Origin: Planctomycetota bacterium
GTDB lineage: Bacteria > Planctomycetota > UBA8742 > UBA2392
Reading direction: 5' to 3'
DNA length: 64,000 nucleotides
NCBI GenBank assembly: GCA_025993795.1
Contig: JAMQHL010000049.1
Span: 62,001 to 126,000, forward strand
The notes beneath the pieces are model-generated. The model was given only the letters and a program-made list of their open reading frames with translations, had not been told where the DNA came from and ran no database searches. Positions 7,516 to 16,419 of the stretch are shown in pieces. Position 1 is the stretch's first letter. The number at the start of each line of letters is the position of its first letter. The translations under genes and the position numbers were made by a program.

Positions 7516-10500
7516 CACTGAAACCAACGCCCCGGCCAAGACCGAGGCGCCAAAGCTGGAAACACCCAAACGCGCAGGCCCGCTGCGCCTTAAGGCAGTC
7601 GTGCTGCTGCCAGGCCTGCTGCTGATCGCAGGGCTGGTGTATTTCTTCACGATTGACGGCGTGCTGGCCGACCAACTGGTGGCCGCCGCCAGACTCAGCG
7701 CCGGTGAAAACGGGCAGGCCGAGGTCGACAGCGTGTCGTTCAGTATCTTCGGCCCCAAGCTGACAGTCCGCGACTTGCGCGCCTGGCAGGCACTTGAAGA
7801 CGGCTCGGAACGTGAAGTGCTGTACCTGGGCGAAGCCACACTCGATATCGATTTCTGGCCACTGCTTGAGCGGCGCGTGGTAGTCAATGAGGCATCCATG
7901 ACCGAAATCCGGTACTCGCACCCTCCCTCCGCCAAGAAGGAAAAGCGCAAGGATGACGTTCCAACCGACACCAACCAGCCGGACCTGAACGACTACCTGA
8001 AGCAAGTAAAGGACCTGCTTGAAAGCGACGAGCTGAACGAGGTTCGTGACTGGCTTGAGAAGCTGAAGGAATACTCGGAAAAGGACACGGAAACCGAACC
8101 CGCAGAGCCCGAGCCCGAAACCCGGCCAGAACCACCGGTACTCGACCCCGGGCCGTCGGACCGCGCGGTGTATGTCAAACGGGCGCTAGCCGCAGAGAAG
8201 ACCAAACCCACGATGCTGGTGCGCTATGCTGGACTCAAGAAACTCACCGCCAGCTTCGCGCAGCCCGATGGCAAGCGCTTCGTCAGCAACGTAACCGATA
8301 TCGAACTCTCGGCCGAGGAGGTGAGCAGCGACCCGGTCGGCCATGGTGCGCCGATGAAATTCAAGGCCGCCGGAAACCTTGACGGCATCGCCGATCGCCG
8401 CGTGGAGTTGGGCCTGACGCTGCGCTTTGACCCAGAGCAGCTGGTTACGCTTGAGCAAGTGGATGGCAGTGCCGGCATCAAGATACTCGACATCAGCAAA
8501 TTCGTAGATACCGATATCTTTGGCCGAACGCTGACGGACGCGCGGCTCAGCCTGGTACGGTACGCGGGCACCCACGCCGAGAAAGCCAGCCGCACACAGC
8601 TGATGATCGCGGGCATGGTGCAACCTCCGGGGTTTCCGAGCCCGGCAAGAGCAAGCTTCTCGATCTGGTTTGGCGGCTACGCGGGCGACAGCGCACTGGC
8701 GGCTTTGGCGCCCAGCGGCATCAGCGTCCAGATCGAGGACTTTCCGCTGATGCCAATCGTCAAGCTGACGGGTGGGTCACCACTGCCGCTGGAAGGCCGG
8801 GACGCGAAAATCAGTTTCGGCACGTGCGACGAACTGGGCAACTTCGGCACACCTGGCGCCGCCTTCACCTGGCATGACGGGGTGGAAGTGCGACTGCGGT
8901 TGAAGGTCAGCGGCCTGCGCTTTGCAGAGAAAGAGGGCGATCTTGCGGGCCTGCCCGGCGAGTTTGTGCTGCGCGGCTTGAACCGTGTGGTGGACGGGAT
9001 GGGCGGCCTTGACGTGATGGTGGGCTTCACCGGCAGGCGCGACAAGATCGCACTAAGCCTTGAGCGGCCGGGCCTGCGCGCCTTCATTGATGCAATCATC
9101 AATGCACTGTACATGACAGCGCCCGAGCTGAAGTCGTTGGTCGATCTGCCCTTTGACGTAAGCAGCAACGCCAAGGTCAACCTGGCCAGTGTCAACGCCG
9201 ACGGCACAGCACGCGACCCCAAGCTGACGATCAGCGGCGAAGCGCGCCACGACCTGAACGACCTGCGCGTGTCGCTGAACCTGACGGACGTGAGAATCTC
9301 GCCGAAGTCCGGCCAGAGCAGCATTGCTGGCCTGCCCGCCGCGGACTTCTGCAGGGCGTTCAACCTGTTCATGGATTCGCTGGGGCCTGCAGGACTGCGC
9401 GTGCGCACCCGAATCATGGGTGCTGACGGTGTCTTCAGCCCGGCACTTGAGAGCCCGGGAGTTCGCGGCCTTGTGGACTCCATGGTCAGCGTGTTTCAGT
9501 ACACCGGCGCAGAACTGAACAAGAGTTTCAACCTGCCGGTAAACGTCGCAACAGATGCGACGATCAAGCTTGAAAGCATCGATTCTGACGGCACTGTACG
9601 CAGCTACCTCAGCCCGGGCGGCGACAGCCATAACCTGAAAGACCTGCGCGTGCGCGTGCGCGCAATCAAGCTGACAGTGTCGCCCAAGGCCGGCCAGACG
9701 AACGTTCTGGGCTTGCCGGCCAACGACTTCTGTCGCGGCTTCAATGCGTTTCTGGCGGGCAGCAACGGCGAACTGAACGTCACGACGCGGATATTCGACG
9801 GCGACCTGTTCAGCCCGATGTTCGAAAGCCCCGGGGCGCGCGGACTTGTTGATGCCCTGATCGGCGCGCTGAGTTACACGGGCGCCGAGTTCGCATCAAG
9901 TTTCAACCTGCCAATGAATATCAATGCAGACTCGCGCATCCGGCTGGCCAGCATGGATGAAAAAGGGGGCGTGCGCGGCCTGAACTCGCCGGGTGCCGAC
10001 GGCGCATCCCTTGATGGCCTGCGCGTGCGCGCCGTTGCCCAGAACCTGACCGTGTCACCCAAGCAGGGCCATCCGAACATCGCCGGCCTGCCGGCCCCCG
10101 AGTTCTGCAAGGCGTTCAATACCTTCCTTACTTCACAGGGCGGCGGCTTGACGCTGCAACTTGGCGTGTTTGACGCCAAGGGCGTGTTCTCGCCTACGAT
10201 GCAGCAGCCAGGCGTGCGCGGCTTGGTGGACGGAATCGTCAACACGCTGCGGTACGGCGGCAACGACCTGAACAAGAACTTCAACCTGCCCTTTGAACTG
10301 GTGCCGGAAGCGACAGGCGAGTGCAGCAGCGTGGACACGACGGGCAAGCAGCGCACCATCAACAGCCCCGGCAGTGGCGCCGGTGACCTGAAAGACCTGA
10401 CAATCAAGGTCAACCTGAAGAACGGATTTGCAGCCAAGAAGGCGGGCCAGAACACGATTCTGGGCATTCCTGCCGACAGCTTCACGTTCGCGTGGAACAA

Positions 10501-10852
10501 GCTGATGACGGCGTATCCACTGGGCTTTCCGATGACGCTGCGCATGTTCGACGCACAGGGCAAGTTTGCGCCGGCACTGGTCGGGCCGACTGAGCAAGAG
10601 CTGCTGAAGCAGCTTGGCGCGGTTGTGGGGATTGACGACTTCGCAAAGAACTTTGGCGACCTTGCCAAGAAGTACGGCGTGGATTTTGGCGACTTCCAAA
10701 AGCGCGGGATCGACGCAGCCAAGGATGTTGCCAGCGGCAAGATCAAGCTGCCCGGCCCCGGCGAATTGCCGAAGGAAACACCGAAGGAACCGCCAAAGGA
10801 AATGCCAAAGCTGCCCGAGGTACCCAAGCCCAAGCTGCCCTGGGAGAAGTGA
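7499..10852 (+). CDS. Large membrane-anchored AsmA-like protein with five internal repeats
   Basis: A 1117-residue protein with one N-terminal membrane segment (VVLLPGLLLIAGLVYFFTI) and the remainder probably periplasmic. Residues 45-330 resemble the AsmA/TIGR03545 kind of N-terminus (VSFSIFGPKLTVRDLRAW, then LGEATLDIDFWPLLERRVVV). From residue 484 a unit of about 126 residues recurs, starting with GLPG/GLPA at 484, 611, 738 and 863 and GIPA at 989 (last copy partial). Each copy has a PGxRGLVD-type segment and a FNLP motif. The tail is Pro/Lys-rich (KETPKEPPKEMPKLPEVPK). An envelope-bridging or lipid-transport role is a guess from AsmA-like proteins. Confidence 0.8.
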   Translation: MSSSVDTETNAPAKTEAPKLETPKRAGPLRLKAVVLLPGLLLIAGLVYFFTIDGVLADQLVAAARLSAGENGQAEVDSVSFSIFGPKLTVRDLRAWQALEDGSEREVLYLGEATLDIDFWPLLERRVVVNEASMTEIRYSHPPSAKKEKRKDDVPTDTNQPDLNDYLKQVKDLLESDELNEVRDWLEKLKEYSEKDTETEPAEPEPETRPEPPVLDPGPSDRAVYVKRALAAEKTKPTMLVRYAGLKKLTASFAQPDGKRFVSNVTDIELSAEEVSSDPVGHGAPMKFKAAGNLDGIADRRVELGLTLRFDPEQLVTLEQVDGSAGIKILDISKFVDTDIFGRTLTDARLSLVRYAGTHAEKASRTQLMIAGMVQPPGFPSPARASFSIWFGGYAGDSALAALAPSGISVQIEDFPLMPIVKLTGGSPLPLEGRDAKISFGTCDELGNFGTPGAAFTWHDGVEVRLRLKVSGLRFAEKEGDLAGLPGEFVLRGLNRVVDGMGGLDVMVGFTGRRDKIALSLERPGLRAFIDAIINALYMTAPELKSLVDLPFDVSSNAKVNLASVNADGTARDPKLTISGEARHDLNDLRVSLNLTDVRISPKSGQSSIAGLPAADFCRAFNLFMDSLGPAGLRVRTRIMGADGVFSPALESPGVRGLVDSMVSVFQYTGAELNKSFNLPVNVATDATIKLESIDSDGTVRSYLSPGGDSHNLKDLRVRVRAIKLTVSPKAGQTNVLGLPANDFCRGFNAFLAGSNGELNVTTRIFDGDLFSPMFESPGARGLVDALIGALSYTGAEFASSFNLPMNINADSRIRLASMDEKGGVRGLNSPGADGASLDGLRVRAVAQNLTVSPKQGHPNIAGLPAPEFCKAFNTFLTSQGGGLTLQLGVFDAKGVFSPTMQQPGVRGLVDGIVNTLRYGGNDLNKNFNLPFELVPEATGECSSVDTTGKQRTINSPGSGAGDLKDLTIKVNLKNGFAAKKAGQNTILGIPADSFTFAWNKLMTAYPLGFPMTLRMFDAQGKFAPALVGPTEQELLKQLGAVVGIDDFAKNFGDLAKKYGVDFGDFQKRGIDAAKDVASGKIKLPGPGELPKETPKEPPKEMPKLPEVPKPKLPWEK

Positions 10853-11566
10853 TTGCCCAAGGTTGAGGTCATCGCCCACCGCGGAGCAGGCGGGCCCGAA
10901 AACACGCTGAGGGCGTTTCGTCGCGCACGCGCGCTGGGCGCCGACTGGTTTGAGTGTGACGTGCGCCTGTGCGGCAGCGGCGAGCCGGTCGTGATCCACG
11001 ACCGCACGGTGAACCGCACAACGGGCGGCAAGGGTCGTGTGGAAGACTTGATGCTGCACCAGCTATTGCGGTTGGACGGGGGCGATGGACAGCGCATCCC
11101 GACATTGCGGCAGGCGCTGACGCCAGCTGGCGCGCGGTTTGGCGCGTACGTCGAAGCAAAGGTCCAAGGCAATGCCGAAGCACTGGCACGGGCCGTTGTA
11201 TCAGAAGCGCAGCGCGCCCGGCAACGAGTGGTCGTGCAGTCATTCGATGCGCAGTTTCTGGAAGTCGCGGCGCAACTCGAACCGAAGCTGCAACTTGAGC
11301 TGCTGCTGGGCGCGCAGCCACCGGACGGCGGGAAGAATGCGCTGAAGTTCGCAACTCGTCACGGCCTGCGCGGTATCAACCTCAGTCTGCGCGCAGCCAC
11401 GCGCGGGACGATCAACAAGATTCACGAGTCGGGCATGCGCTGCGCCGTGTTTACGGTGAACGACGCCGGAAACATGCGAAAGCTCGCAGCCTGGGGTGCG
11501 GACGCGCTGATCACAGACGAGGTTGAGCTGTGCATCAACACGCTGGCTGCGATGTGCAGCCGCTAA
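10853..11566 (+). CDS. Glycerophosphodiester phosphodiesterase
   Basis: A 237-residue GDPD-family TIM-barrel enzyme. Catalytic and metal residues are visible: HRG in IAHRGAGGPENTLRAF, ExD in WFECDVRL, HD in PVVIHDRTVNRTT, and the later Glu in YVEAK. It hydrolyses glycerophosphodiesters to glycerol-3-phosphate and an alcohol. No signal peptide is seen, so it is likely cytoplasmic. The start is a TTG directly after the stop of the upstream gene, with GGGAGAAG just ahead, which suggests coupling. The exact substrate cannot be told from the sequence. Confidence 0.9.
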   Translation: MPKVEVIAHRGAGGPENTLRAFRRARALGADWFECDVRLCGSGEPVVIHDRTVNRTTGGKGRVEDLMLHQLLRLDGGDGQRIPTLRQALTPAGARFGAYVEAKVQGNAEALARAVVSEAQRARQRVVVQSFDAQFLEVAAQLEPKLQLELLLGAQPPDGGKNALKFATRHGLRGINLSLRAATRGTINKIHESGMRCAVFTVNDAGNMRKLAAWGADALITDEVELCINTLAAMCSR

Positions 11567-11603
11567 GTGGCATGCGCGTCCCGCAGGTGAGGTTCGCCGA
11601 CGT

Positions 11604-11687
11604 TGGCGGAGGGTAGAGGAATCGAACCCCTGTCCCAAGACAGCCCGGTTTTCGGGACCGGTTGCCCACCTTTGGGCACTACCCTCC
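11604..11687 (-). tRNA. tRNA-Ser(CGA), with C at position 33
   Basis: Acceptor GGAGGGT/ACCCTCC, D-stem TGCC/GGCA, anticodon arm CCGGTCCCGAAAACCGG, a short 13-base variable region, T-arm AGGGG/CCTCT, discriminator G and encoded CCA. The anticodon is CGA if the 7-base loop is CCCGAAA. That puts C instead of the near-universal U at position 33. The variable arm is short for a serine tRNA. Confidence 0.85.
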
Positions 11688-11750
11688 ACTAAGGACTGCG
11701 GGCGTTCCGCCCGCAACTTCTGCACGGACTGGAAGCCGAAGCCACGACTC

Positions 11751-11828
11751 TGGTGCATGGAGAGGGATTCGAACCCCCACTGTCCTGCTTCTGAGGCAGG
11801 CGCCTCCTTCCGGTTGGGCTACCCATGC
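11751..11828 (-). tRNA. tRNA with Leu anticodon CAG but a short variable loop
   Basis: Acceptor GCATGGG/TCCATGC, anticodon arm CCTGCCTCAGAAGCAGG (anticodon CAG, Leu), T-arm GGGGGTTCGAATCCCTC, discriminator A and encoded CCA. Bacterial tRNA-Leu is class II with a long variable arm. Here only five bases (ACAGT) lie between the anticodon stem and T-stem, and the D-loop is long (12 bases). The base after the anticodon is A, not the usual G. It could be a non-standard Leu tRNA or a decaying gene. Confidence 0.75.
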
Positions 11829-11842
11829 GAAGTTATCAAAAC

Positions 11843-11878
11843 ACAAGGCCCGCCGTTCCTGAGAGCGGCGGGCCTTGT
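11843..11878 (-). terminator. Perfect 13-bp hairpin upstream of the Leu-anticodon tRNA
   Basis: ACAAGGCCCGCCG and CGGCGGGCCTTGT pair perfectly around a 10-base loop. On the minus strand GTTTTGAT follows, so it looks like a terminator for transcription coming from topA. The tRNA 5' end is only 15 bases further on, so tRNA transcription must start in or before the hairpin, or the hairpin is part of the tRNA precursor. Confidence 0.6.
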
Positions 11879-12070
11879 GCTGTGAATGATATCGATCAGC
11901 CCGTACCGCCGCCAAAACCTGCAAGCAGGCTGCTGCAAAGCGATGTTGAGCGTGCCATCATCATCGATCATCCCTTCCGAAACCACTTTACGCGTCAAGA
12001 GTTGACGTGTCAATATAGAAACGCCGGACTGCCTGCCATGGTTTCAGAATTTCCGCGCGGCGCATGAGAC

Positions 12071-12092
12071 GCCCCCGATCTTGGTCGGGGGC
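12071..12092 (-). terminator. Hairpin downstream of topA
   Basis: GCCCCCGA/TCGGGGGC 8-bp stem with 6-base loop, 28 bases after the topA stop codon on the minus strand. It has no clear T-tract, so it may be a weak terminator or a 3'-end stabiliser. Confidence 0.45.
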
Positions 12093-12119
12093 TCAAGTTC
12101 TGCCTCGTCTCCGGCGAGC

Positions 12120-14846
12120 TTACACGAGTGCTTCTTCGTCGGCTGCGTCGGGCTGGTCGGCGCCTTCGGACTTCTTGTCGCCTGCCGGCGCGTTGGCTTC
12201 GCGTTCGAGTTTTTCGCGCTCGTACTTGGCCATGGCCTCGGCCACGACGCTTGCGTCCTGCTTCAGCTTGCCCTCGTCCATCGCCTCGCGCGCCTTGGCA
12301 GGGTTGAACGTGTTCTTGCAGTCGGGATAGCCACTGCAGCCGATGAACGGCCGTGCGCGAAAGAACTTTACCTGCATTGGTTTGCCGCACAGGTCGCACG
12401 TCAAGCCGGCGAACTCGGCTTCGGTCTTGAGCTGGCGCAGGCTCTTTTCACTGTCAAGGTTGCGGGTGCCGCGGCACAGCGGAAACGTGCTGCAACCCAG
12501 GAAGGGCCCGCGGCGGCTCATGCGCACGACAAGCTCTTTGTGGCACAGGGGGCACTCCAGGTCTTCCTTGTCCACCTTCAGGATCTTGCCGTCGCGATTG
12601 AGCGGAATCGTGCCCTTGCAATCGGGGAACTTGGTGCAGCCGTAAAACTTCCCGAAGCGGCTCCAGCGCTCGATCATCTCGGCGTTGCAGATCGGGCACA
12701 GCACGGGGTTGCCTGCTTCGTCGATTGCGGGCTTGCCTTTAACTTTCTCGATCTTTACTTCCGCTTCAGCCAGCTCTTCTTCAAAGACGGCGTAGAAGTT
12801 GCGCAGCACCTCAACCCAGTCGAGGTCGCCCTCTTCAATCTTGTCGAGCTGCGCTTCCATCTTTCTTGTGAAGTCGGTCTGCATGATTCGGCTGAAGTTG
12901 TTGACCAGCATGTCGCAGACCATCATCCCCAGCTCGGTTGCGAACAAGCGCCGACTTTCGTTGCGAACGTAAAACCGGTCCTGAATCGTGCCGATGATGC
13001 TGGCATACGTGCTGGGACGCCCGATGCCCTCTTTCTCCAGCGTCTTGACCAAGCTCGCTTCGCTGAAGCGCGGCGGCGGCTGGGTGAAATGCTGGTCAGG
13101 CTGCACCTGGTGTTCGACCAGTGCTTCGCCCTCAGCGACTTCGGGCAGCAGTTGCTCGTTCTTGTCAAGCTTGATGCCGCTGACGCGGGCGTGGCCGTCG
13201 AACAGCAGTCGCCGGCCGCCGACCCTGAACACGGCGTCACCGGCTTCGATATCGATCGTCGTGACCAGGTAAACCGCCGGGTTCATCTGGCACGCGACAA
13301 AGCGCTCCCAGATCATCGTGTACAGGCGCAACTGGTCGCGCTCAAGATACTTGGCGACACTGTCGGGGGTGCGCGCCACGCTGCTGGGGCGGATGGCTTC
13401 GTGTGCCGCCTGAGCCTTGCTGCTGGTCTTGTAAAAGCTCGGCTTCTCGGGCAGGTAGCGGTCGCCGAATTCGCGGGCGATCATTTCGCGCGCGTCGGCC
13501 ACGGCAAAGTCCGAGATGTGAAAGCTGTCGGTTCGCATGTAGGTAATCAGGCCCGTCGGGCCGTCCTCACCCATTTCCATGCCTTCATACAGCCGCTGCG
13601 CGATCTGCATCGTCTTGCGCGCGCCAAACCCCAGTCGCGTGCTGGCCGCCTGTTGCAGTGTGCTGGTGATGAACGGCGGCTTGGGCCGGTCGCGGCGCTC
13701 TTTGGTTTCAATCTTGCCCACTGTGAACGGCTTGCCCTGCACGTTGGCCAGCACGTCATCGACTGCGGCGCGGTTCGGCAGTTCAGGCTTTTCACCCTTG
13801 TACTGCTTGAGGTCAGCGTGAAACACGCCCCGCGGCAGCGTCGGTTTTTCCACCGGTGCTTCCGCAACCGACAGGTCTTCGTCTTCCGAGTCGATCTTGT
13901 CGTCGGCCTTTTCTTCTTCGCGCGTAGTGCCGTGGTAGAACTCGAGAAACCTCGCCAACTGCGCGCGCCCGCTTTCGGTCAGTTGCTCCTGGCCCAGAAA
14001 CGCAGTCACGGTCCAGTATTCGTCGGGCACGAACGCCATGATTTCACGCTCGCGCTCAACGATCAGGCGCAGCGCCACACTCTGCACGCGGCCGGCACTC
14101 AAGCCGCGAAACACCTTGCGCCACAGCAACGGGCTGATTTTGTACCCGACGAGGCGGTCAAGCACGCGCCGCGCCTGCTGGGCGTTGACCAGGTTGGTCG
14201 CGATCTCGCGCGGGTTCTCGAACGCGTGCTGGATTGCCTTCTTGGTGATTTCATTGAATGTCACGCGCCGGGCGCGGGCGTCTTCAATGTGCAGTGCTTC
14301 CTTTAAGTGCCAGGCAATCGCCTCGCCCTCACGGTCAGGGTCGGGTGCCAGGTACACCAGCTTGGCCTTGCTGGCGGCGGACTTCAGGTCCTTGATGATG
14401 TCCTTCTTGCCGCGGATGGTCAGGTACTGCGGCTCGAAGTTGTGCTCTACATCAATACCGAGCTTGCTCTTGGGCAGGTCCCGCACGTGGCCGACGCTTG
14501 CCTTGACGATGTAGCCGCCACCGAGGTAGCGGTTGATGGTCTTGGCCTTGGCCGGAGACTCGACGATCACCAGCGGCTTGCCGCGGTGGGCGCCCTTGCC
14601 AGCGGCAGACTTCTTTTTCCGTGCATTCTTCCTCTTGGCACCGGCCTTCCTGGCCTTGGAGGCGCCGTCTGCTGCCGGTTCAGTTCCTGGCGCGGGTACG
14701 GCATCAGCTTTGGCACCGACCTTGCGACCCTTGGCGGCCTTCTTTGCAGGCTTCTTCGCAGGCTTCTCTGCAGGCTTCTCTGCGGGCTTCTCTGCGGGCT
14801 TCTCTGCGGGCGGTGATGCCTCTGATTGTTCTTCCGGCTGATCCAT
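12120..14846 (-). CDS. topA: DNA topoisomerase I (type IA)
   Basis: A 908-residue enzyme that relaxes negative supercoils. It has a Toprim domain (GKPLVIVESPAKAKTINRYL at about residue 90; DPDREGEAIAWHL), the catalytic Tyr436 in GLITYMRTDSFHIS, and three C-terminal Cys4 zinc ribbons (CPICNAEM...CTKFPDC, CPLCHKEL...CSTFPLC, CDLCGKPM...CSGYPDC). The first 85 residues are a Lys/Ala/Pro-rich tail with tandem AEKP repeats, probably a DNA-binding extension. The C-terminus is also charged. It is followed by tRNAs and preceded by ruvX (24-base gap), so ruvX-topA may be cotranscribed. Confidence 0.98.
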   Translation of the reverse strand: MDQPEEQSEASPPAEKPAEKPAEKPAEKPAKKPAKKAAKGRKVGAKADAVPAPGTEPAADGASKARKAGAKRKNARKKKSAAGKGAHRGKPLVIVESPAKAKTINRYLGGGYIVKASVGHVRDLPKSKLGIDVEHNFEPQYLTIRGKKDIIKDLKSAASKAKLVYLAPDPDREGEAIAWHLKEALHIEDARARRVTFNEITKKAIQHAFENPREIATNLVNAQQARRVLDRLVGYKISPLLWRKVFRGLSAGRVQSVALRLIVEREREIMAFVPDEYWTVTAFLGQEQLTESGRAQLARFLEFYHGTTREEEKADDKIDSEDEDLSVAEAPVEKPTLPRGVFHADLKQYKGEKPELPNRAAVDDVLANVQGKPFTVGKIETKERRDRPKPPFITSTLQQAASTRLGFGARKTMQIAQRLYEGMEMGEDGPTGLITYMRTDSFHISDFAVADAREMIAREFGDRYLPEKPSFYKTSSKAQAAHEAIRPSSVARTPDSVAKYLERDQLRLYTMIWERFVACQMNPAVYLVTTIDIEAGDAVFRVGGRRLLFDGHARVSGIKLDKNEQLLPEVAEGEALVEHQVQPDQHFTQPPPRFSEASLVKTLEKEGIGRPSTYASIIGTIQDRFYVRNESRRLFATELGMMVCDMLVNNFSRIMQTDFTRKMEAQLDKIEEGDLDWVEVLRNFYAVFEEELAEAEVKIEKVKGKPAIDEAGNPVLCPICNAEMIERWSRFGKFYGCTKFPDCKGTIPLNRDGKILKVDKEDLECPLCHKELVVRMSRRGPFLGCSTFPLCRGTRNLDSEKSLRQLKTEAEFAGLTCDLCGKPMQVKFFRARPFIGCSGYPDCKNTFNPAKAREAMDEGKLKQDASVVAEAMAKYEREKLEREANAPAGDKKSEGADQPDAADEEALV
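14751..14811 (-). repeat. 12-base tandem repeat in the 5' end of topA (AEKP repeats)
   Basis: About five copies of a 12-base unit (GGCTTCTCTGCG on the plus strand) encode repeated Ala-Glu-Lys-Pro, grading into Ala-Lys-Lys-Pro copies. The reading frame is kept because the unit is a multiple of three, so copy-number change alters tail length only. Confidence 0.85.
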
Positions 14847-14870
14847 GGGGGCGGAATGATAAGCAGAGGT

Positions 14871-15347
14871 TTAACCCCCTGTCAAACCGGGGTCAGGCTC
14901 GCCTGCGTTGCCATCGGGCTGAGATCGCCCATTTTCAGAGGGTTTGCGGCTCTTGAAAAAACCTTCCAGGATCATCTGGGCCGCAACCGCGTGTACGCGC
15001 TGTTTGCGCTCGTGGGGTTTCAGGCCGCCATCGATCAACTTGCCTTCAGCTTCCCAGCTTGAAAGCCTTTCATCAAAGAGCTCGGCGGGAAACTGCGTGT
15101 GCGCGGACAGGCGCACCGCAAAGTCGCGGCACAGCCTCGCGGCTTTTCCTTCTTCGCCGTGCATATGGATCGGCAACCCGACGACAAAGCCCGCTGCGGC
15201 CTCTTCTGTTGCCAGCTTCTTGAGCGTGTCGAGCAGCTTGCGTTCGGGTTTGGCATCAAGCGTCTTGAGCGGAAAGCACATCGACTCGTCGCCTATGGCC
15301 ACGCCGATATACTTGCTGCCGAAGTCAACGCCGATCCATCGGGGCAT
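14871..15347 (-). CDS. ruvX: Putative Holliday junction resolvase RuvX (YqgF family)
   Basis: A 158-residue RNase H-fold protein. It starts MPRWIGVDFGSKYIGVAIGD, with the first catalytic Asp of the family, and contains VVGLPIHMHGEEG, FDERLSSWEAE and a late VHAVAAQMIL segment with a conserved-type acidic/His environment. YqgF proteins act in Holliday junction resolution or pre-16S rRNA 5' end processing. The last 20 or so residues are a Gly/Pro/Asn-rich tail not needed for the fold. It lies between manC and topA. Confidence 0.9.
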   Translation of the reverse strand: MPRWIGVDFGSKYIGVAIGDESMCFPLKTLDAKPERKLLDTLKKLATEEAAAGFVVGLPIHMHGEEGKAARLCRDFAVRLSAHTQFPAELFDERLSSWEAEGKLIDGGLKPHERKQRVHAVAAQMILEGFFKSRKPSENGRSQPDGNAGEPDPGLTGG

Positions 15348-15365
15348 GGGAAGTTCCGAGTCCTG

Positions 15366-16379
15366 CTACGCGCCGGGGTTTGCCTTTTTGACGTCCTGGC
15401 CGTGGCCCTGCTTCAGAACCAGCACCTTGCCGTCGCTGACAACGATGAGCAGGTTGGACTCGCCGACCACGACGATCTGCGCACCGAAGCCGCGATTGTT
15501 GACGCCGCCTACACTTGCCAACTCGCTGCCTTCACGGGGCAGGCGTCGAAACAACGCGTCCCATGTGCCGATGTCGTCAAACTCAGCGGCCAATGTGATC
15601 ACGCGCAGGCTGTCCGCCTTCTCGATCATCCCGAAGTCAATGCTGGTGCTTTCCAGTCCGGCATAGTCGGCTTCGCTGACTGCGGCTGCAGCCAGCCTTG
15701 CACTGTGGTCCGGCAGGTGGCGGGCAAGTTCGCGCTCGAAGGCAGGAATATTAAAGAGGAAGCAACCGGCGTTCCACAACCAGCCCTGCTGCACGAACTG
15801 CTCGGCGGCTTCGCAGCCGGGCTTTTCACGAAATGACTTCACCGCGCGCACGCCCGGCGCAAGCTCAGGACCGGGCTGGATGTACCCGAACCCGGGGTCG
15901 GGGCGTGTCGGCACGATGCCGAAGACATGAATCGCGTCGCGGGCATTCTCCACGGCGCGGGCGCGCCTGACGCCAGCGGACAACGCATCTGCGGGCTCAA
16001 TCAACTGGTCGGCGGGCAACACCAGCACCCACGCCTCGGGGTCAATCTCGGCGATGCGCCTCACGCCAAGCGCGACGGCTGCGGCAGTGTCGCGGCGGGC
16101 AGGCTCGATGATCAGGTTTGCGGTCTGGAACTCTGGCAGCGCGGCAGGAAACAGGTGGGCCTGCGCTGCGCTGGTAACAATGTAGACGCATTCCGGCTCC
16201 GTGGTTGCAAGCGCCCGCTGCCATGCCAGCTCAAGCAGCGTGTACTCGCCGATGCGCAGCAGGTACTTGGGGTGGTCATCGTCTGAGCTTGGCCAGAATC
16301 GCGAAGCGGCACCACCGGCCAGAATCAGCGCGTAAACGGCGCGCGGGTTGCGGCGCTCGGTGTTGGTGGGCTCAGCCAT
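15366..16379 (-). CDS. manC: Mannose-1-phosphate guanylyltransferase
   Basis: A 337-residue sugar nucleotidyltransferase. Motifs are ALILAGGAASRFWPSSDDDH followed by PKY (the usual GGxGTRLWPxSR...PKQ pocket, altered), LPADQLI, and FREKP. It would make GDP-mannose from mannose-1-phosphate and GTP for envelope glycans. It is the short type without a C-terminal phosphomannose isomerase domain. I chose the start MAEPTNTERRN because the in-frame extension to 16565 overlaps leuB and has no family resemblance. A weak AAGG lies upstream. It follows leuB by 40 bases. Confidence 0.9.
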   Translation of the reverse strand: MAEPTNTERRNPRAVYALILAGGAASRFWPSSDDDHPKYLLRIGEYTLLELAWQRALATTEPECVYIVTSAAQAHLFPAALPEFQTANLIIEPARRDTAAAVALGVRRIAEIDPEAWVLVLPADQLIEPADALSAGVRRARAVENARDAIHVFGIVPTRPDPGFGYIQPGPELAPGVRAVKSFREKPGCEAAEQFVQQGWLWNAGCFLFNIPAFERELARHLPDHSARLAAAAVSEADYAGLESTSIDFGMIEKADSLRVITLAAEFDDIGTWDALFRRLPREGSELASVGGVNNRGFGAQIVVVGESNLLIVVSDGKVLVLKQGHGQDVKKANPGA

Positions 16380-16419
16380 GGCTGCCAGACTACCTTGGAA
16401 TCCGAACTCGCGAAGCGGG

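Noticed and set aside
12081-14306. 741-codon open frame on the plus strand opposite topA
   Set aside because: The minus strand encodes a full topoisomerase I with all motifs. The antisense frame is a shadow of high-GC codon use.
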